A stretch of DNA of 64,000 bases from Caldilineaceae bacterium bin34 (GTDB lineage Bacteria; Chloroflexota; Anaerolineae; Caldilineales; Caldilineaceae): positions 1-64,000 of the forward strand of contig MPMO01000008.1 of assembly GCA_002238555.1 (NCBI GenBank), in the 5' to 3' direction. Each line of letters starts with the position of its first letter. The first letter of the stretch is position 1. Both the position numbers and the translations under genes were made by a program. Positions 48,785 to 57,875 of this stretch are shown piece by piece. The notes beneath the pieces are model-generated. The model did no database searches, had not been told where the DNA came from, and saw only the letters and a list, made by a program, of their open reading frames with translations.

Positions 48785-49960
48785 ATGGCTACGGCGGGTC
48801 TGCGGGAGTCAATCCGGTCGGTGACCAACGGGCGTGCGCCCGCGTGTCCGGACCCGGCTTGGGACCAGCACCGGGCACCGCGGCATGGCGACACCGATGC
48901 GGTCACGGCGCGCGCGGCCTGGAAGAAGCGGATCGCGTGGCGATTGGCCCATCCCGAAGATTGGCGCAAAATGCTAGAGGACTTGCCGTACTTTGATCCC
49001 GCCTACACCTACGACGAGGCCCACGAATACGAGGACGATGGGACCACCGACCCGCATCTGAGTGTGGACATACGCCATTGGATTCTGGACAAGGACGGCT
49101 TTGTGAGCCCTCAGCCCTACCGACACGCACCCCTCCTCCTGGCCATGCTCCTTGTGCTCCGCGACATACTCGGCAACCGCGTGGAGCGCGAGGCCGAGGT
49201 CCACTTCGATCCGGACTTCGGGAGCCGGGCAGGCATATACACCGAGAAGGGGCGTCCGGTCTCGCAGGTAGAGCCGGATTTGGTGGTGCTGCCGCGGGAA
49301 CTTCTGCTGCCGGACGGTGCGGAGCGGAGCAGGGAGGGACGCACGATGCGGCTCGACCAGGGGCACCCCGTCCCGGAACTGGTGGTGGAGATTCTGTCCC
49401 CCTCCACCAGGGCCAAGGATTTGAGGGGAAAGATGCACCTGTACGCCGACCTCGGCATTGCTGAGTATCTGACCTGCGATCCCGGCGGCGAACCCGAACC
49501 CGATTCACCGGCGGAGCTGCGTTTCCACCGCCTGCGGCCTGGCGGCGGTTATCAGCAGGAGGACGATGCCCCTGCCTCCCCTGCCTACTTCAGCTCCGTA
49601 TGTGACACGCAGGTGCGCCTGTGGCAACCGGACACGGGACGGCCGCCCCGCTTCCAGTGGCGGGATGTCAGGGAAGGTCGCTGGCGGGACCCTGAGACTG
49701 ACATAGAGGCCGAGCGGATACAACACAACCAGGAAAGGATGGATGGGGCCGTGACTGCCCTGCGGTTGTTCCTGGGGGATGTGTTGTCGTCCTCCGCTTT
49801 GGATCGCATTGAAGCTGCATGGCGGCGCAACGGGCTTCCCGAAGGCCATCTCCAGGCCATCCGCGCCGTGCAGCAAATACCCTCTGAATGGCGCACGCTG
49901 CTGCCGGGCGGTCTTGAATACGACAACGATCCGGACCAGCCGTCCCTCGGTGTCTTGTAG
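48785..49960 (+). CDS. Uma2 (DUF820) family putative restriction-endonuclease-fold protein
   Basis: The 391-residue protein contains the Uma2 PD-(D/E)XK core: VEPDLVVLP (metal-binding Asp), VPELVVEILSPSTRAKDLRG with the Glu, and KMHLYADLGIAEYLTCD. N- and C-terminal extensions are helical (ARAAWKKRIAWRLAHPEDW; EAAWRRNGLPEGHLQAIRAV). Uma2 proteins are abundant in Cyanobacteria and Chloroflexota and are probably nucleases, but their role is unknown. AGGAGAT lies before the ATG at 48785. It is a distant paralogue of the gene at 59970-61067, sharing the ending pattern QW/AWR.NGLP. Confidence 0.85.
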   Translation: MATAGLRESIRSVTNGRAPACPDPAWDQHRAPRHGDTDAVTARAAWKKRIAWRLAHPEDWRKMLEDLPYFDPAYTYDEAHEYEDDGTTDPHLSVDIRHWILDKDGFVSPQPYRHAPLLLAMLLVLRDILGNRVEREAEVHFDPDFGSRAGIYTEKGRPVSQVEPDLVVLPRELLLPDGAERSREGRTMRLDQGHPVPELVVEILSPSTRAKDLRGKMHLYADLGIAEYLTCDPGGEPEPDSPAELRFHRLRPGGGYQQEDDAPASPAYFSSVCDTQVRLWQPDTGRPPRFQWRDVREGRWRDPETDIEAERIQHNQERMDGAVTALRLFLGDVLSSSALDRIEAAWRRNGLPEGHLQAIRAVQQIPSEWRTLLPGGLEYDNDPDQPSLGVL

Positions 49961-50074
49961 TGACAGAATGGCCGATCGCTTGCAGTCGCTGGCCTGCGCC
50001 GCACCAGTTCGGATTTCCCAGGCCCTGCGGCTGCGAGCCCGCGCTCATCCATGCGTGGGAATGGCATCCGGACC

Positions 50075-50381
50075 CGTAGAGGCTGCCGGACCGAGCGACT
50101 TCCAAGTTCCCGGATGGAAGGACCCGGGTCACCACGATGGCGATTTCATCCATGTGGGTGGCATGGCACCAGAGGGGAAGTTCCGGATTCCGACCCGGCA
50201 TTTCCACCATCACATTGCCACCGGCATCCCTTTCAGGTTGCAGCCCCATTGCCTGGAGTTGTTCGCAGATTGCGGCAATGATTTGGTGTTTCCGGCTTGA
50301 AGGTACCGGAATGCAGACCAGTAAGCGAAAACGCTCCAGCACTTCATATGAGAGGGTGGGGCTCAGCGGACTGTGCGACAT
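50075..50381 (-). pseudogene. Truncated N-terminal copy of the M42 peptidase
   Basis: ATG at 50381 starts MSHSPLSPTLSYEVLERFRL and the frame follows the intact M42 gene for about 102 codons, up to EVARSGSLY, including the metal-site segment ATHMDEIAIVVTR. It then continues into unrelated sequence that is antisense to the Uma2 3' end. The zinc ligands of the C-terminal part are missing, so it cannot be active. About 30 bases of 5' flank are also shared with the intact gene. Confidence 0.85.
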
Positions 50382-50495
50382 AAACCAGGCTCTGATGAAT
50401 TCAGAAAATGCAACCGGCGGACCGATTCAGCATAATTGAATCAATTGGTTGGATCTCGGCCAGCCACGCCAGGGATTGTTGACAGTTGGCAAATG

Positions 50496-50909
50496 CTAAG
50501 CTTCCATCAACAACACAAATGACTCTTGGGCGAAATGGTGGTCCAGGGTCAAAATATCGGTTATATTCCTGTCTTTCATTACAACCATCGACATGCAGTC
50601 CACACAACTATAGGTCTTGTCTGCCCTTTGACTATACATTTCAAGTCCTTTCCGAAACAGTTCGCTGGATGCTGGAACCACCTCGACGTTGGCATGGTCC
50701 AATATGCTCCGGACGAACTTGGCAGCGGCTTGACGCATGTGGTTGTCTTTGACCGCAACGGCACTCAGGAATTCATTCAAGACAGCTTCGGTTGTGACGA
50801 GATGGCGTCCTTTAATCCCAACCTACGCGTGTTTTGCGGCTTGATGATGTTGATCTCGAGGGATGAAAATTGCTATCCAGTACAAGGCGTCAACGACGAC
50901 TGGAGCCAT
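50496..50909 (-). pseudogene. PIN-domain toxin gene with an internal stop
   Basis: ATG at 50909 starts MAPVVVDALYWIAIFIPRDQ, then after HHQAAKHA a TAG (50825-50823) interrupts the frame. It continues in the same frame as GRHLVTTEAVLNEFLSAVAV and on through DCMSMVVMKDRNITDILTLD to the end. All PIN landmarks are present (first Asp, TTEAVLNE Glu, C-terminal Asp residues), so the gene was a 137-codon PIN toxin inactivated by one nonsense codon. A 94-residue product from TTG 50780 would lack the first Asp. The ATG overlaps the stop of the upstream partner gene. Confidence 0.82.
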
Positions 50910-51796
50910 CACTGGTCGACTCCATAAATATAGTGATCATGTCGGGCCGACAGATCGGATGGCAAACTTTCCCAAGCATCATCAGGTATTGAATTTACAA
51001 TCTCTTCTATTGTACTGTGGATATCTTGATTTTCGACTTCGATGTTCTGCGCCCCATTCTTGTTGAAAGTTATGCGATCTACTTTCGCGAGATGGTAACC
51101 ATCAATACCGAACGTCTCTTCGCCTTCAACCGAGATTGTCGTTGAATCATGGTCGTTCAGGGCTGCCAAGACCTGTGCTTCATGTTCATCCCTGAACTCC
51201 ATCACGATCTTGCTGTCACCATCCCAAATCTGGCATCGCCCTTGTCGTACATCGACTTCGAGGACGTTGCCACTTACAGTCACGGTGTGGTGGCTTGGGG
51301 CGGGAAGATGCCTGCTCAGTCCTTTCCTCGTGTCATCCGACACCGCAACGTACTGTTGTCCTGGTGTCTGAAGATGGAAATCTGTTTCGGCCGCGAGGTG
51401 TGTCCCCAGTTTGGCGATCTCCGGCAAGACGGTAAGGGGTGTGTTTGATGGCAGAGGTCGACTCTGGTTGGCTGCCGAGAGTGTTCCATGCAACAGCCCA
51501 AACGAATCTGACAGCCGGTCCATACTGTCGAGCAGCAGTGGATGACTGTTGTGGCGCCGCGCAATGGGTACCTCGGTATGTTCAGTCTCAATGGCGCGGA
51601 TCGAGAAGAGCGTCGATTCCTTGAAACCCCTGGGCAGACGCGGTTTGGCTGGATTGGCTGCCTTCCAGACTTCGGAAGCCAAGAGGGTTATTACTTTCTG
51701 GAGGTGTACCAACTCATCCATGGCGTGGGCATCGAGGCCGGGTGAGAGGGATCCCGACCACGAAAACCGGACACGGGCAAGCTCATCTTGGTGCAT
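50909..51796 (-). CDS. Conserved-looking 295-aa protein paired with a PIN toxin
   Basis: The product begins MHQDELARVRFSWSGSLSPG. It has an N-terminal helical region (MDELVHLQKVITLLASEVWK, PRLPRGFKESTLFSIRAIET) and a central beta domain (VTVSGNVLEVDVRQGRCQIW, KIVMEFRDEHEAQVLAALND, then GIDGYHLAKVDRITFNKNG). The C-terminal helix ends IPDDAWESLPSDLSARHDHY. Its stop overlaps the PIN gene start (TGATG), the standard coupling of antitoxin and toxin, and the DAWxxLPxDL tail is an antitoxin-like toxin-binding helix by position. It is far larger than normal VapB antitoxins. I do not know a name for the family; a sensor or antitoxin role is inference. Confidence 0.72.
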   Translation of the reverse strand: MHQDELARVRFSWSGSLSPGLDAHAMDELVHLQKVITLLASEVWKAANPAKPRLPRGFKESTLFSIRAIETEHTEVPIARRHNSHPLLLDSMDRLSDSFGLLHGTLSAANQSRPLPSNTPLTVLPEIAKLGTHLAAETDFHLQTPGQQYVAVSDDTRKGLSRHLPAPSHHTVTVSGNVLEVDVRQGRCQIWDGDSKIVMEFRDEHEAQVLAALNDHDSTTISVEGEETFGIDGYHLAKVDRITFNKNGAQNIEVENQDIHSTIEEIVNSIPDDAWESLPSDLSARHDHYIYGVDQ

Positions 51797-52154
51797 GAAT
51801 GTTCCTAACTGGCACAGACAGTGGCGGCAAACGGAAGGGGTCTTCCCAAGGGAAAGAGGCAGACACGATTAGATTCCGTGCTCAGTGCATCGATTGTACA
51901 CAGAGAGCCGGGCAACCAGAGCGGATGAAGCTCGAATTACGGTTTGGTTACTGTCCTGATACGACTGCGTACCCCACCAGAGCTTCCGGATGTTCAGCTG
52001 GGATCCGGAAGCGAATAAACAGACTGTCGCCCAAGTGCTGTTCGGTGCACAAGCAGGACGCGTCGCGCGAGACAGGTCACAGGTTCTTACGATTGTCAGC
52101 GACTGACGGCAGTACTGATCCTCAGTCGCTGTGGGTTGGCTGTTCCGAGATGCC
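51797..52154. other. Region without a recognised gene
   Basis: These 358 bases lie between the start of the PIN partner gene and the sulfatase stop. Short frames only; no clear promoter or terminator. Confidence 0.4.
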
Positions 52155-53528
52155 TCAGCGGTGCCAGCTTCCTTCCAGGGAGCGTTGCTGAAGCTGGTGC
52201 CGAAGGTGTTTGACCACGTCCGGGGCCTGGTCCGCGATGTTGTGACACTCATCAGGATCCTCGACGAGGCCGTACAGTTCCGTTTGGCTGTTCCAGTTGA
52301 GAATCAGCTTGTGGGTTTCCGTGCGGAGCGAGGCGAAGCCACGCAGCTGCGACATGGTGTTGTCGCGATGGGGTTTGCCAGGATCCTCAACGGTTGGCAT
52401 CAGGGACTTGGCATCCAGGGAGTCGGACTCCGATCCCAGGTAGGGAACTCCTGCAAGTTCGCAGATGGTTGGGTTGATGTCCGACAGTTCCGCGAGGGTG
52501 TCGCGGGTTTCTCCGGCCGGGATGCCGGGACCGGACAGGATTAGGGGAACGCGCAACGAAGCCTCGTAGGCGACGCTCTTGGTATACAAACCGTGGTCGC
52601 CCAGCATTTCGCCGTGATCCGAGGCGAAGATCACTACCGTGTTGTCCAGCATGCCCCGCTGTTCAAGGGTGTTCAGCATCTCGCCGACCCAGTGATCGAT
52701 CAGGGAGATGTTGGCGGCGTACTGGCGGCGCGTCTGCAGGATTTCCTCAGGACTCATGTCCAGCCTACGATGCTGGACCCAACCAGGTTTGCCGGTTCCG
52801 TCGCTCTCAATGGGTTCCGGCATGTCCGCAGTGCGGTACCGCTCCGCCCATGAGGTGGGAGGGTCGAAGGGATCGTGCGGTCCGACGAAGGAGACGAACA
52901 TGTGCCAGGGTGCGTCTTGGGGTGCCTCCTGGAGCCATTGGTTGGCTCGTTCCCCCACGTAGGTGTCCGAGTGAAGCTCCTCGGGTAGTACGGAGTCGTG
53001 GGAGGCGTCCTTGATCCAGCCGCAGTCACTGCGGCTCTGGTAGTCGTTGGCGAATGCATCGAACTGCCCCTTCTCCCGGAGCATGAAGCCGTAGGGTCCC
53101 TGCGGTGCGTCGGAACGGCCCGCGTGCATCTTGCCTTCGATTTCGCAGGGGTCCGTGAAGCCCCATTGATAGTTGCAGGCTCGGGTGCCATGCCGCCCGT
53201 TGTAGCCGGCCGGTTTGGCCAAGTCCAGCTTGCCGGCCGATGCCACCTTGTAGCCGTGGTCCCTGAGGCGCTGATAGTAGGTGGGGATGCGGAGCGGCAG
53301 ATAGCAGTTGTTGTCCACCGCTCCCAAGCGCCAGGGATGGAGGCCGGACGCGAGCGAAATGCGCGACGGAGCGCAGACCGGGGCATTCACGCAGCAGTGG
53401 GTGAACCGCGTGCCCTGTTGGGCGAGACGGTCGATGTGCGGCGTGGAAACCGTGGGGGTGTCCAGGCCCAGGAAGTCATGACGATGCTGGTCGTCCATCA
53501 CGAATAGGATGTTGGGGGATGCTGGCAT
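52155..53528 (-). CDS. Sulfatase (formylglycine-dependent)
   Basis: The 457-residue enzyme has the sulfatase signature CAPSRISLASG with C52 as the residue converted to formylglycine. The metal-binding start NILFVMDDQH follows the N-terminal Pro-rich tip, and the second part has FASDHGEMLGDHGLYTKS. It hydrolyses sulfate esters; substrates in this family include sulfated glycans and choline sulfate. No signal peptide is visible, so it may be cytoplasmic or act on imported sulfated sugars. No sulfatase-maturating enzyme is in the window. Confidence 0.93.
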   Translation of the reverse strand: MPASPNILFVMDDQHRHDFLGLDTPTVSTPHIDRLAQQGTRFTHCCVNAPVCAPSRISLASGLHPWRLGAVDNNCYLPLRIPTYYQRLRDHGYKVASAGKLDLAKPAGYNGRHGTRACNYQWGFTDPCEIEGKMHAGRSDAPQGPYGFMLREKGQFDAFANDYQSRSDCGWIKDASHDSVLPEELHSDTYVGERANQWLQEAPQDAPWHMFVSFVGPHDPFDPPTSWAERYRTADMPEPIESDGTGKPGWVQHRRLDMSPEEILQTRRQYAANISLIDHWVGEMLNTLEQRGMLDNTVVIFASDHGEMLGDHGLYTKSVAYEASLRVPLILSGPGIPAGETRDTLAELSDINPTICELAGVPYLGSESDSLDAKSLMPTVEDPGKPHRDNTMSQLRGFASLRTETHKLILNWNSQTELYGLVEDPDECHNIADQAPDVVKHLRHQLQQRSLEGSWHR

Positions 53529-53782
53529 GTGTGTTGGGTTCCGATGAACGGGGCGGTCAGTAGGAGAATGATCGATCCACCTGGGCTTCTGTCAGATGTC
53601 CGAATGAACTCGGTGGGTGGACCTGAACGGTGACTTCTGACCAGGAGGCATCGGTAGATATCAACCAAGTGGGGGGACGAGAACGTAGGCAGCCACGGAC
53701 CACAGACCCAGGCACTGCGTGCGTACTCGACGGACTTGTATGTAGGTTGACTGTGCTACTCTCGGGAGCCTGACAAGCATAC

Positions 53783-54820
53783 ATGAACCCATGGACGGCG
53801 AGTAGCATGATCACGAGTGAAATACCATTGAGCCGCCGGGCGTTCATGGGGAGTGCTGCCACAGTCGGAGGACTGGCCTTTTGGAATCCCTGGGATACCC
53901 TGACTGCAACAGCTGACTGGGTATGGGAAGCTGCAAAGACAGGTACAGGTTGGGTATGGGATGGCACCCAAACCGGCCTTGGCTGGGTGTGGAACGGGTC
54001 GAAATGGGTGGCTGGAGGTGTTGCTTCAGCTACAGCAGAGGTCTGGGACCTGATCGATCCCGAGGATGAGACGGTCCATGTCAGAGATGACGTTTTTGAA
54101 TATGTTTTGGCAGGTAGCGGTAGTGCCGCTGTTGCTGGCTCTGTGCTCAACAACTTCCGACACAGTCTGTCATGGGACAACCTGCCCAAAGAATTGAAGA
54201 AAAAGTACCACTTGGCAGGCGGGGAGTGGAAAAACGTGGCTCAAGCGCAGCTGTTGTACGAGCAGGTTCCCAAGGCTGTGCGCATGGGAGGGCCACGCGC
54301 CATCTGGAATTTCCACAAAGGCAAGGATTGGAGCCACATCGTGCCCAAAAGCATGGGCGGGGATGTTACGCAGGGAGTATGGTGGGACAGTGGTAAGAAC
54401 CGCGCCTTGGGCGGAAAATCGATGAGTCCGGTGCAGCTCGCAGATGCTTATCGTGTACTTACCCATACCAATGTGATTGCCTCCGTCCAGCACACAATAA
54501 CGGCTTTGGTCAAGGGCGGTATGACAGGCGCGGCCATGGCGCTGATCGCACTGTCGCTCGAAGATGGATTTGCCTATGCTACAGAGGAAATCAGCCAGGA
54601 TCAGCTGTATGAACGGGTAGCCTCCCGGGCCGTGCGGGTCGGTGGTCCAGCCTTTATTCTGAGTGGAGCGATTACCGGGGTCGCCTTGCTGTTTCCTGCG
54701 GTGCTAACAGTGGTGGCACCCGTATCCCAAGTTCTTTTCTGGATGGGTTTGGGTGCCTTGGGATTTGACCTCAAAGACGAAGCCAAAGACTTATGGGACT
54801 TCGCAGTGGCCAGGATTTGA
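53783..54820 (+). CDS. Tat-exported protein with WVW repeats and an HNH-like motif
   Basis: The 345-residue protein has a twin-arginine signal (LSRRAFMGSAATVGGLAF, residues 16-33). Three tryptophan repeats follow, WVWEAAKTGTG, WVWDGTQTGLG, WVWNGSKWVAGG (46-79). A central region resembles an HNH nuclease core: DWSHIVPKSMGG (H185) and, 20 residues on, NRALGGKSM (N206), in place of the HxxP...GG...N pattern. The C-terminus has hydrophobic segments at about 240-258 and 290-327. This suggests a nuclease-like domain placed outside the membrane and anchored there. I know no named family with this layout. It could also be a structural protein whose HNH likeness is accidental. Confidence 0.7.
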   Translation: MNPWTASSMITSEIPLSRRAFMGSAATVGGLAFWNPWDTLTATADWVWEAAKTGTGWVWDGTQTGLGWVWNGSKWVAGGVASATAEVWDLIDPEDETVHVRDDVFEYVLAGSGSAAVAGSVLNNFRHSLSWDNLPKELKKKYHLAGGEWKNVAQAQLLYEQVPKAVRMGGPRAIWNFHKGKDWSHIVPKSMGGDVTQGVWWDSGKNRALGGKSMSPVQLADAYRVLTHTNVIASVQHTITALVKGGMTGAAMALIALSLEDGFAYATEEISQDQLYERVASRAVRVGGPAFILSGAITGVALLFPAVLTVVAPVSQVLFWMGLGALGFDLKDEAKDLWDFAVARI

Positions 54821-55826
54821 ACCAAGGCAACCAGAAACTCGCCATCAGGTTGGGATGGGATCTCGCAGCGATGGGTTGTACTCGATCCTGTTCCGGACAT
54901 TCCCTTTGACGGTTCCGGTAGGTGTATTGCTGAAACGTTCTTGTCATATTCGGCCTATCGCAGAATACCCATCATGGTAGGGGTGTGGTCCTTGCACCTG
55001 CCACAGTCGTCCTCCCGGAACTACATGTCCAGTGTACGGTGTAGTTCGTGCTCGGTACTCCAGCCAATGGCCGCGGATAGTATCCAGTAAGTCGGTGGTG
55101 GCGAGCGGAAAGCCGGGCTGCCGTGACGGGTCTGCCACTCATTTGCACCGGCCAGGACCATCCAGTGCTGTGTAGGCGCGCCGCTCGTCCCGTCCGCGTC
55201 TCCGCTCGCGGGTCTCGCACCGGTCATTGTCATTTGGTGCCTTTCGATTGCACCTGCAGGAAATCACCGGTTTTGGATCCTTGGGTGACGGTACAGTAAC
55301 ACATTGCACCCGCGTCACGGTCTCGGTTGGCCGGCCGTGGCTGCAATTTCGGCGTTCCAATAGCTTGCTTCGAGGTCAGGATTCAGCTAACCAGTCGGTT
55401 TCCGCTGTCTGTCTATCAAGCCATGTTGCTCAGTGCCAAAACCTCTCCAGCTGTGTCCCTGTCCTGCCCTCTCTCAAATGAAACTTGTACACCGAAGCGA
55501 CACGGGGAGGGTTCCAAGACCCTTAGCTGGACTTTGTACAAAGTCCAGCTAAGGGACGATGCTTGTGGGACTTCATCCGTAAGCGTTCGTAGTTGGAGGA
55601 CACGGGCTCGCACAACTCTGAAGCGGGAGCATTGCTACGATGTCAGAGGTACTCGGAATTGGGGTCTGCACTGTGAACAGAGGGGGAGTGTCTGCTTGTC
55701 CCCGTTTGCGGAAACCGGCATGGGTTTCTCCGATGCGATTCCGACTGGAACACGCAGGCATCCTCATGGCGAATAATCCTCGTCAACCTTGGATGTCCGT
55801 ACAACCACATCCTGGAGTTCGTAGTC
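54821..55826. other. 1-kb region without a recognised gene, containing a long palindrome
   Basis: Several short frames occur on both strands, but none shows family features or a good ribosome-binding site. The only striking element is the 36-base perfect palindrome at 55520-55555, listed separately. The region may hold decayed mobile DNA. Confidence 0.45.
55520..55555. repeat. 36-base perfect palindrome
   Basis: The half-site CCCTTAGCTGGACTTTGT (55520-55537) is followed directly by its exact reverse complement (55538-55555) with no spacer. No gene overlaps it. Abutting inverted ends of a transposable element, left after excision of the middle, would give this structure; a cruciform-forming regulatory site is the other option. 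Confidence 0.8.
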
Positions 55827-56447
55827 ATGACTGAAGGCTTTCCCATTCCGGCCGGGATCGTCCAGTCCGAACAGGTCATCCTGCGGAGCCGGTTCATCAG
55901 TTCCCTGGCACCGGCACCCGATCCGGCATCGGCCCGTGCCTTCATTGCGGGGATCAAGGAACTTTACGACGACGCTAGCCACAACTGCTGGGCCTTTGTT
56001 GCGGGAGCTCCGGGCTCCACCGCCAGTGTGGGGTGTTCCGACGACGGTGAACCCGCCGGCACGGCGGGGCAGCCGATGCTGAAGGTTCTCTTGCATTCCG
56101 GAGTCGGCGAGATTGTGGCCGTCGTCACACGGTACTTCGGCGGCACCAAGTTAGGACGCGGTGGACTGGTCCGTGCCTATTCAGGGGGCGTCCAAGCCGT
56201 CCTTGAGACCCTGGACACCGTCCACAAGGTTGAGATGGTGCGGCTTGCCTTAACGCTGGAATACCCGATGCTGGACCGATTTCAGCGGTTCTCCACGCGT
56301 TTCGAAGCCCAGGTTGAAGATACGGTTTACAGTGATCGGGTGCAGGTTTGGGCGGTGCTTCCGGCGCATCGGCGCGAGGAATTCGTGCGGTGGTTCACGG
56401 ATCTGACCCATGGCCAGGGCGAGGTCCGGGATCTACTTGGGGGTTAG
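55827..56447 (+). CDS. YigZ/IMPACT family protein
   Basis: The 206-residue protein has the UPF0029 (IMPACT) N-terminal domain, recognisable by the Lys/Arg-rich start (QVILRSRFISSLAPAPD), HNCWAFVAGAPGS, SDDGEPAGTAGQPML and VTRYFGGTKLGRGGLVRAYS. The C-terminal DUF1949 ferredoxin-like domain (about 137-200) includes LTLEYPMLDRFQR. The eukaryotic IMPACT relative controls the kinase GCN2; bacterial YigZ may bind nucleic acid or ribosomes, with no settled function. Confidence 0.93.
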   Translation: MTEGFPIPAGIVQSEQVILRSRFISSLAPAPDPASARAFIAGIKELYDDASHNCWAFVAGAPGSTASVGCSDDGEPAGTAGQPMLKVLLHSGVGEIVAVVTRYFGGTKLGRGGLVRAYSGGVQAVLETLDTVHKVEMVRLALTLEYPMLDRFQRFSTRFEAQVEDTVYSDRVQVWAVLPAHRREEFVRWFTDLTHGQGEVRDLLGG

Positions 56448-56943
56448 TGCGGCAAGCGGCGCGACAGGCCTCCCAAACATTCCCAAGTCGTTGCGTATTC
56501 AACCTGGACATCATGTCGTGGTTCGTGGATTGATGCCGGATCCGCTATCGATTGGTCAGCCGTTTCGGGAGGCTCTCTGCATGCCGGTCCCTCAGCAGTT
56601 GCCGCCCCCAAGGACTGGTTGAGATGCCATTCCCAAGGGGTGCTTGAGAGTTCAGGGGACGAATGTTTTGTGTGCGGCCCGTCGCTTCCCAGGCAGCACC
56701 CTCGGGGTTGTCTGGGGACATCCATGGGGCATGACTGTCGGGAACGTCCAGGCGGTGCGGTCCCGCTACGGCACGCTCCACTTGCCTTGGGACCGCTGCC
56801 TCCGCCGTATCATGGGCATCTGCCCCAATATCCTGTGTTCCCACCCGATACCGGATGTGCGTATCGCAAACCACCAGGAAAACATGACATCCAGCGAACA
56901 CCAAGTTCCCAGGTTGCGAAAGCAGGCTGACAGGGACGAGTGC
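56448..56943. other. Region without a recognised gene
   Basis: The reading frame of the following phosphatase is open through this stretch back to 56644, but the sequence there has no similarity to the family and no start with a ribosome-binding site. Nothing else was recognised. Confidence 0.4.
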
Positions 56944-57516
56944 ATGAGAATTGTCCTGCTGAGGCACGGCAAACCCGTCATTGCCGGCCGGAAGGGCCTC
57001 TCCGCTTTGGAATTTGCCGAGTGGCTTGATGAGTGGGAGCAAGCAGGACTGTGCAGTCGCTCTCTACCGGGACAGGAAACAATGGCCGTGGCCGCCAAGT
57101 GCAACTCCAAATGGTGCAGTAATTTGCAGAGATCAATTTGTTCCCTCAAGACGGTCTGTCCCGAAGCAGACTTCGTCGCCAGCAAGCTGTTTCGTGAACT
57201 GGAACTTCCACATGGTCCCTGGCATTGGCCCAGGTTGCACTCCACGGCCTGGTCCGTCATATTCCGTTTGCTTGGGTTCTGGGGATTCGCCTATCAGGCG
57301 GAGTCTTGGCAACAGGCCAAGCGCAGAGCCCAAGTGGCTGCGCAGCGGCTGGCCGACGCGGCCGAGGCCAACCAGTCTGTTCTGTTGGTCGGGCATTTTT
57401 TCATGAACCGCCTCATAGCGCGGAGACTGGTGAAGGATGGGTGGGAAGGCCCCACTTTTCCCAAAGGAGGCCATTGGGCCGTTAGTGTGTACGAGAAAGC
57501 TCCTTCTTTGAGTTAG
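56944..57516 (+). CDS. Histidine phosphatase (phosphoglycerate-mutase-like) family protein
   Basis: The 190-residue product starts MRIVLLRHGKPVIAG, carrying the catalytic His of the RHG motif, and has the second His in SVLLVGHFFMNRLIARRL. The middle lacks the usual SDLxRAxQTA helix in its standard form but has the equivalent CNSKWCSNLQRSICSL. The family includes phosphoglycerate mutases, alpha-ribazole phosphatase and SixA; the substrate is unknown. GTTCCCAGG and GGGACGAG lie upstream of the ATG. Confidence 0.82.
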   Translation: MRIVLLRHGKPVIAGRKGLSALEFAEWLDEWEQAGLCSRSLPGQETMAVAAKCNSKWCSNLQRSICSLKTVCPEADFVASKLFRELELPHGPWHWPRLHSTAWSVIFRLLGFWGFAYQAESWQQAKRRAQVAAQRLADAAEANQSVLLVGHFFMNRLIARRLVKDGWEGPTFPKGGHWAVSVYEKAPSLS

Positions 57517-57875
57517 GCCATGTGAAACGTGGTGTCGTGCCGATCAGGACTGTTTGGATTCCCCTAACCGAAATACTGTCTAACAGTTTGGAGATCAATG
57601 CGTGCGAGGATGTCGGTTCGGCGGCTCCACTGGGTTGCGGCTCCATCGCAAACACTGCCGTCACGAATGCCAGGCTGGTGCCCCTAACTTCCGTCTCCCA
57701 CAGTGCTGACAATACCCAGGCCGCAGAGACGTGCGGTGGCCCCGGCAATCCAGTTTTCCGCAGTACGGACAGTACCGCGCGCCCTGCACTGCTTTGGCTG
57801 CCTGCCCTATACGACAGTGTGGACAGAGCGAATTGCCGCTCGGGGGTTGACGACCCTGCGGTGCACGAAATCCAC
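57517..57875. other. Region with possible zinc-ribbon coding remnants
   Basis: On the minus strand a frame across 57661-57900 reads LCPHCRIGQAAKAV, ARYCPYCGKL and GYCQHCGRRKLG, three CxxC pairs. It has no proper start and is out of frame with the small membrane protein upstream (57876-58235). Together they may be a frameshifted zinc-ribbon membrane protein. Confidence 0.35.

Noticed and set aside
50500..50780. A complete 94-residue PIN protein
   Set aside because: It lacks the first catalytic Asp, which lies in the same frame upstream of a TAG; it is better described as a nonsense-interrupted longer gene.
53783..54820. Classifying the WVW-repeat protein as a confirmed HNH endonuclease
   Set aside because: Only the HxVP...GG and N elements match; no full beta-beta-alpha-metal motif can be proven by eye.
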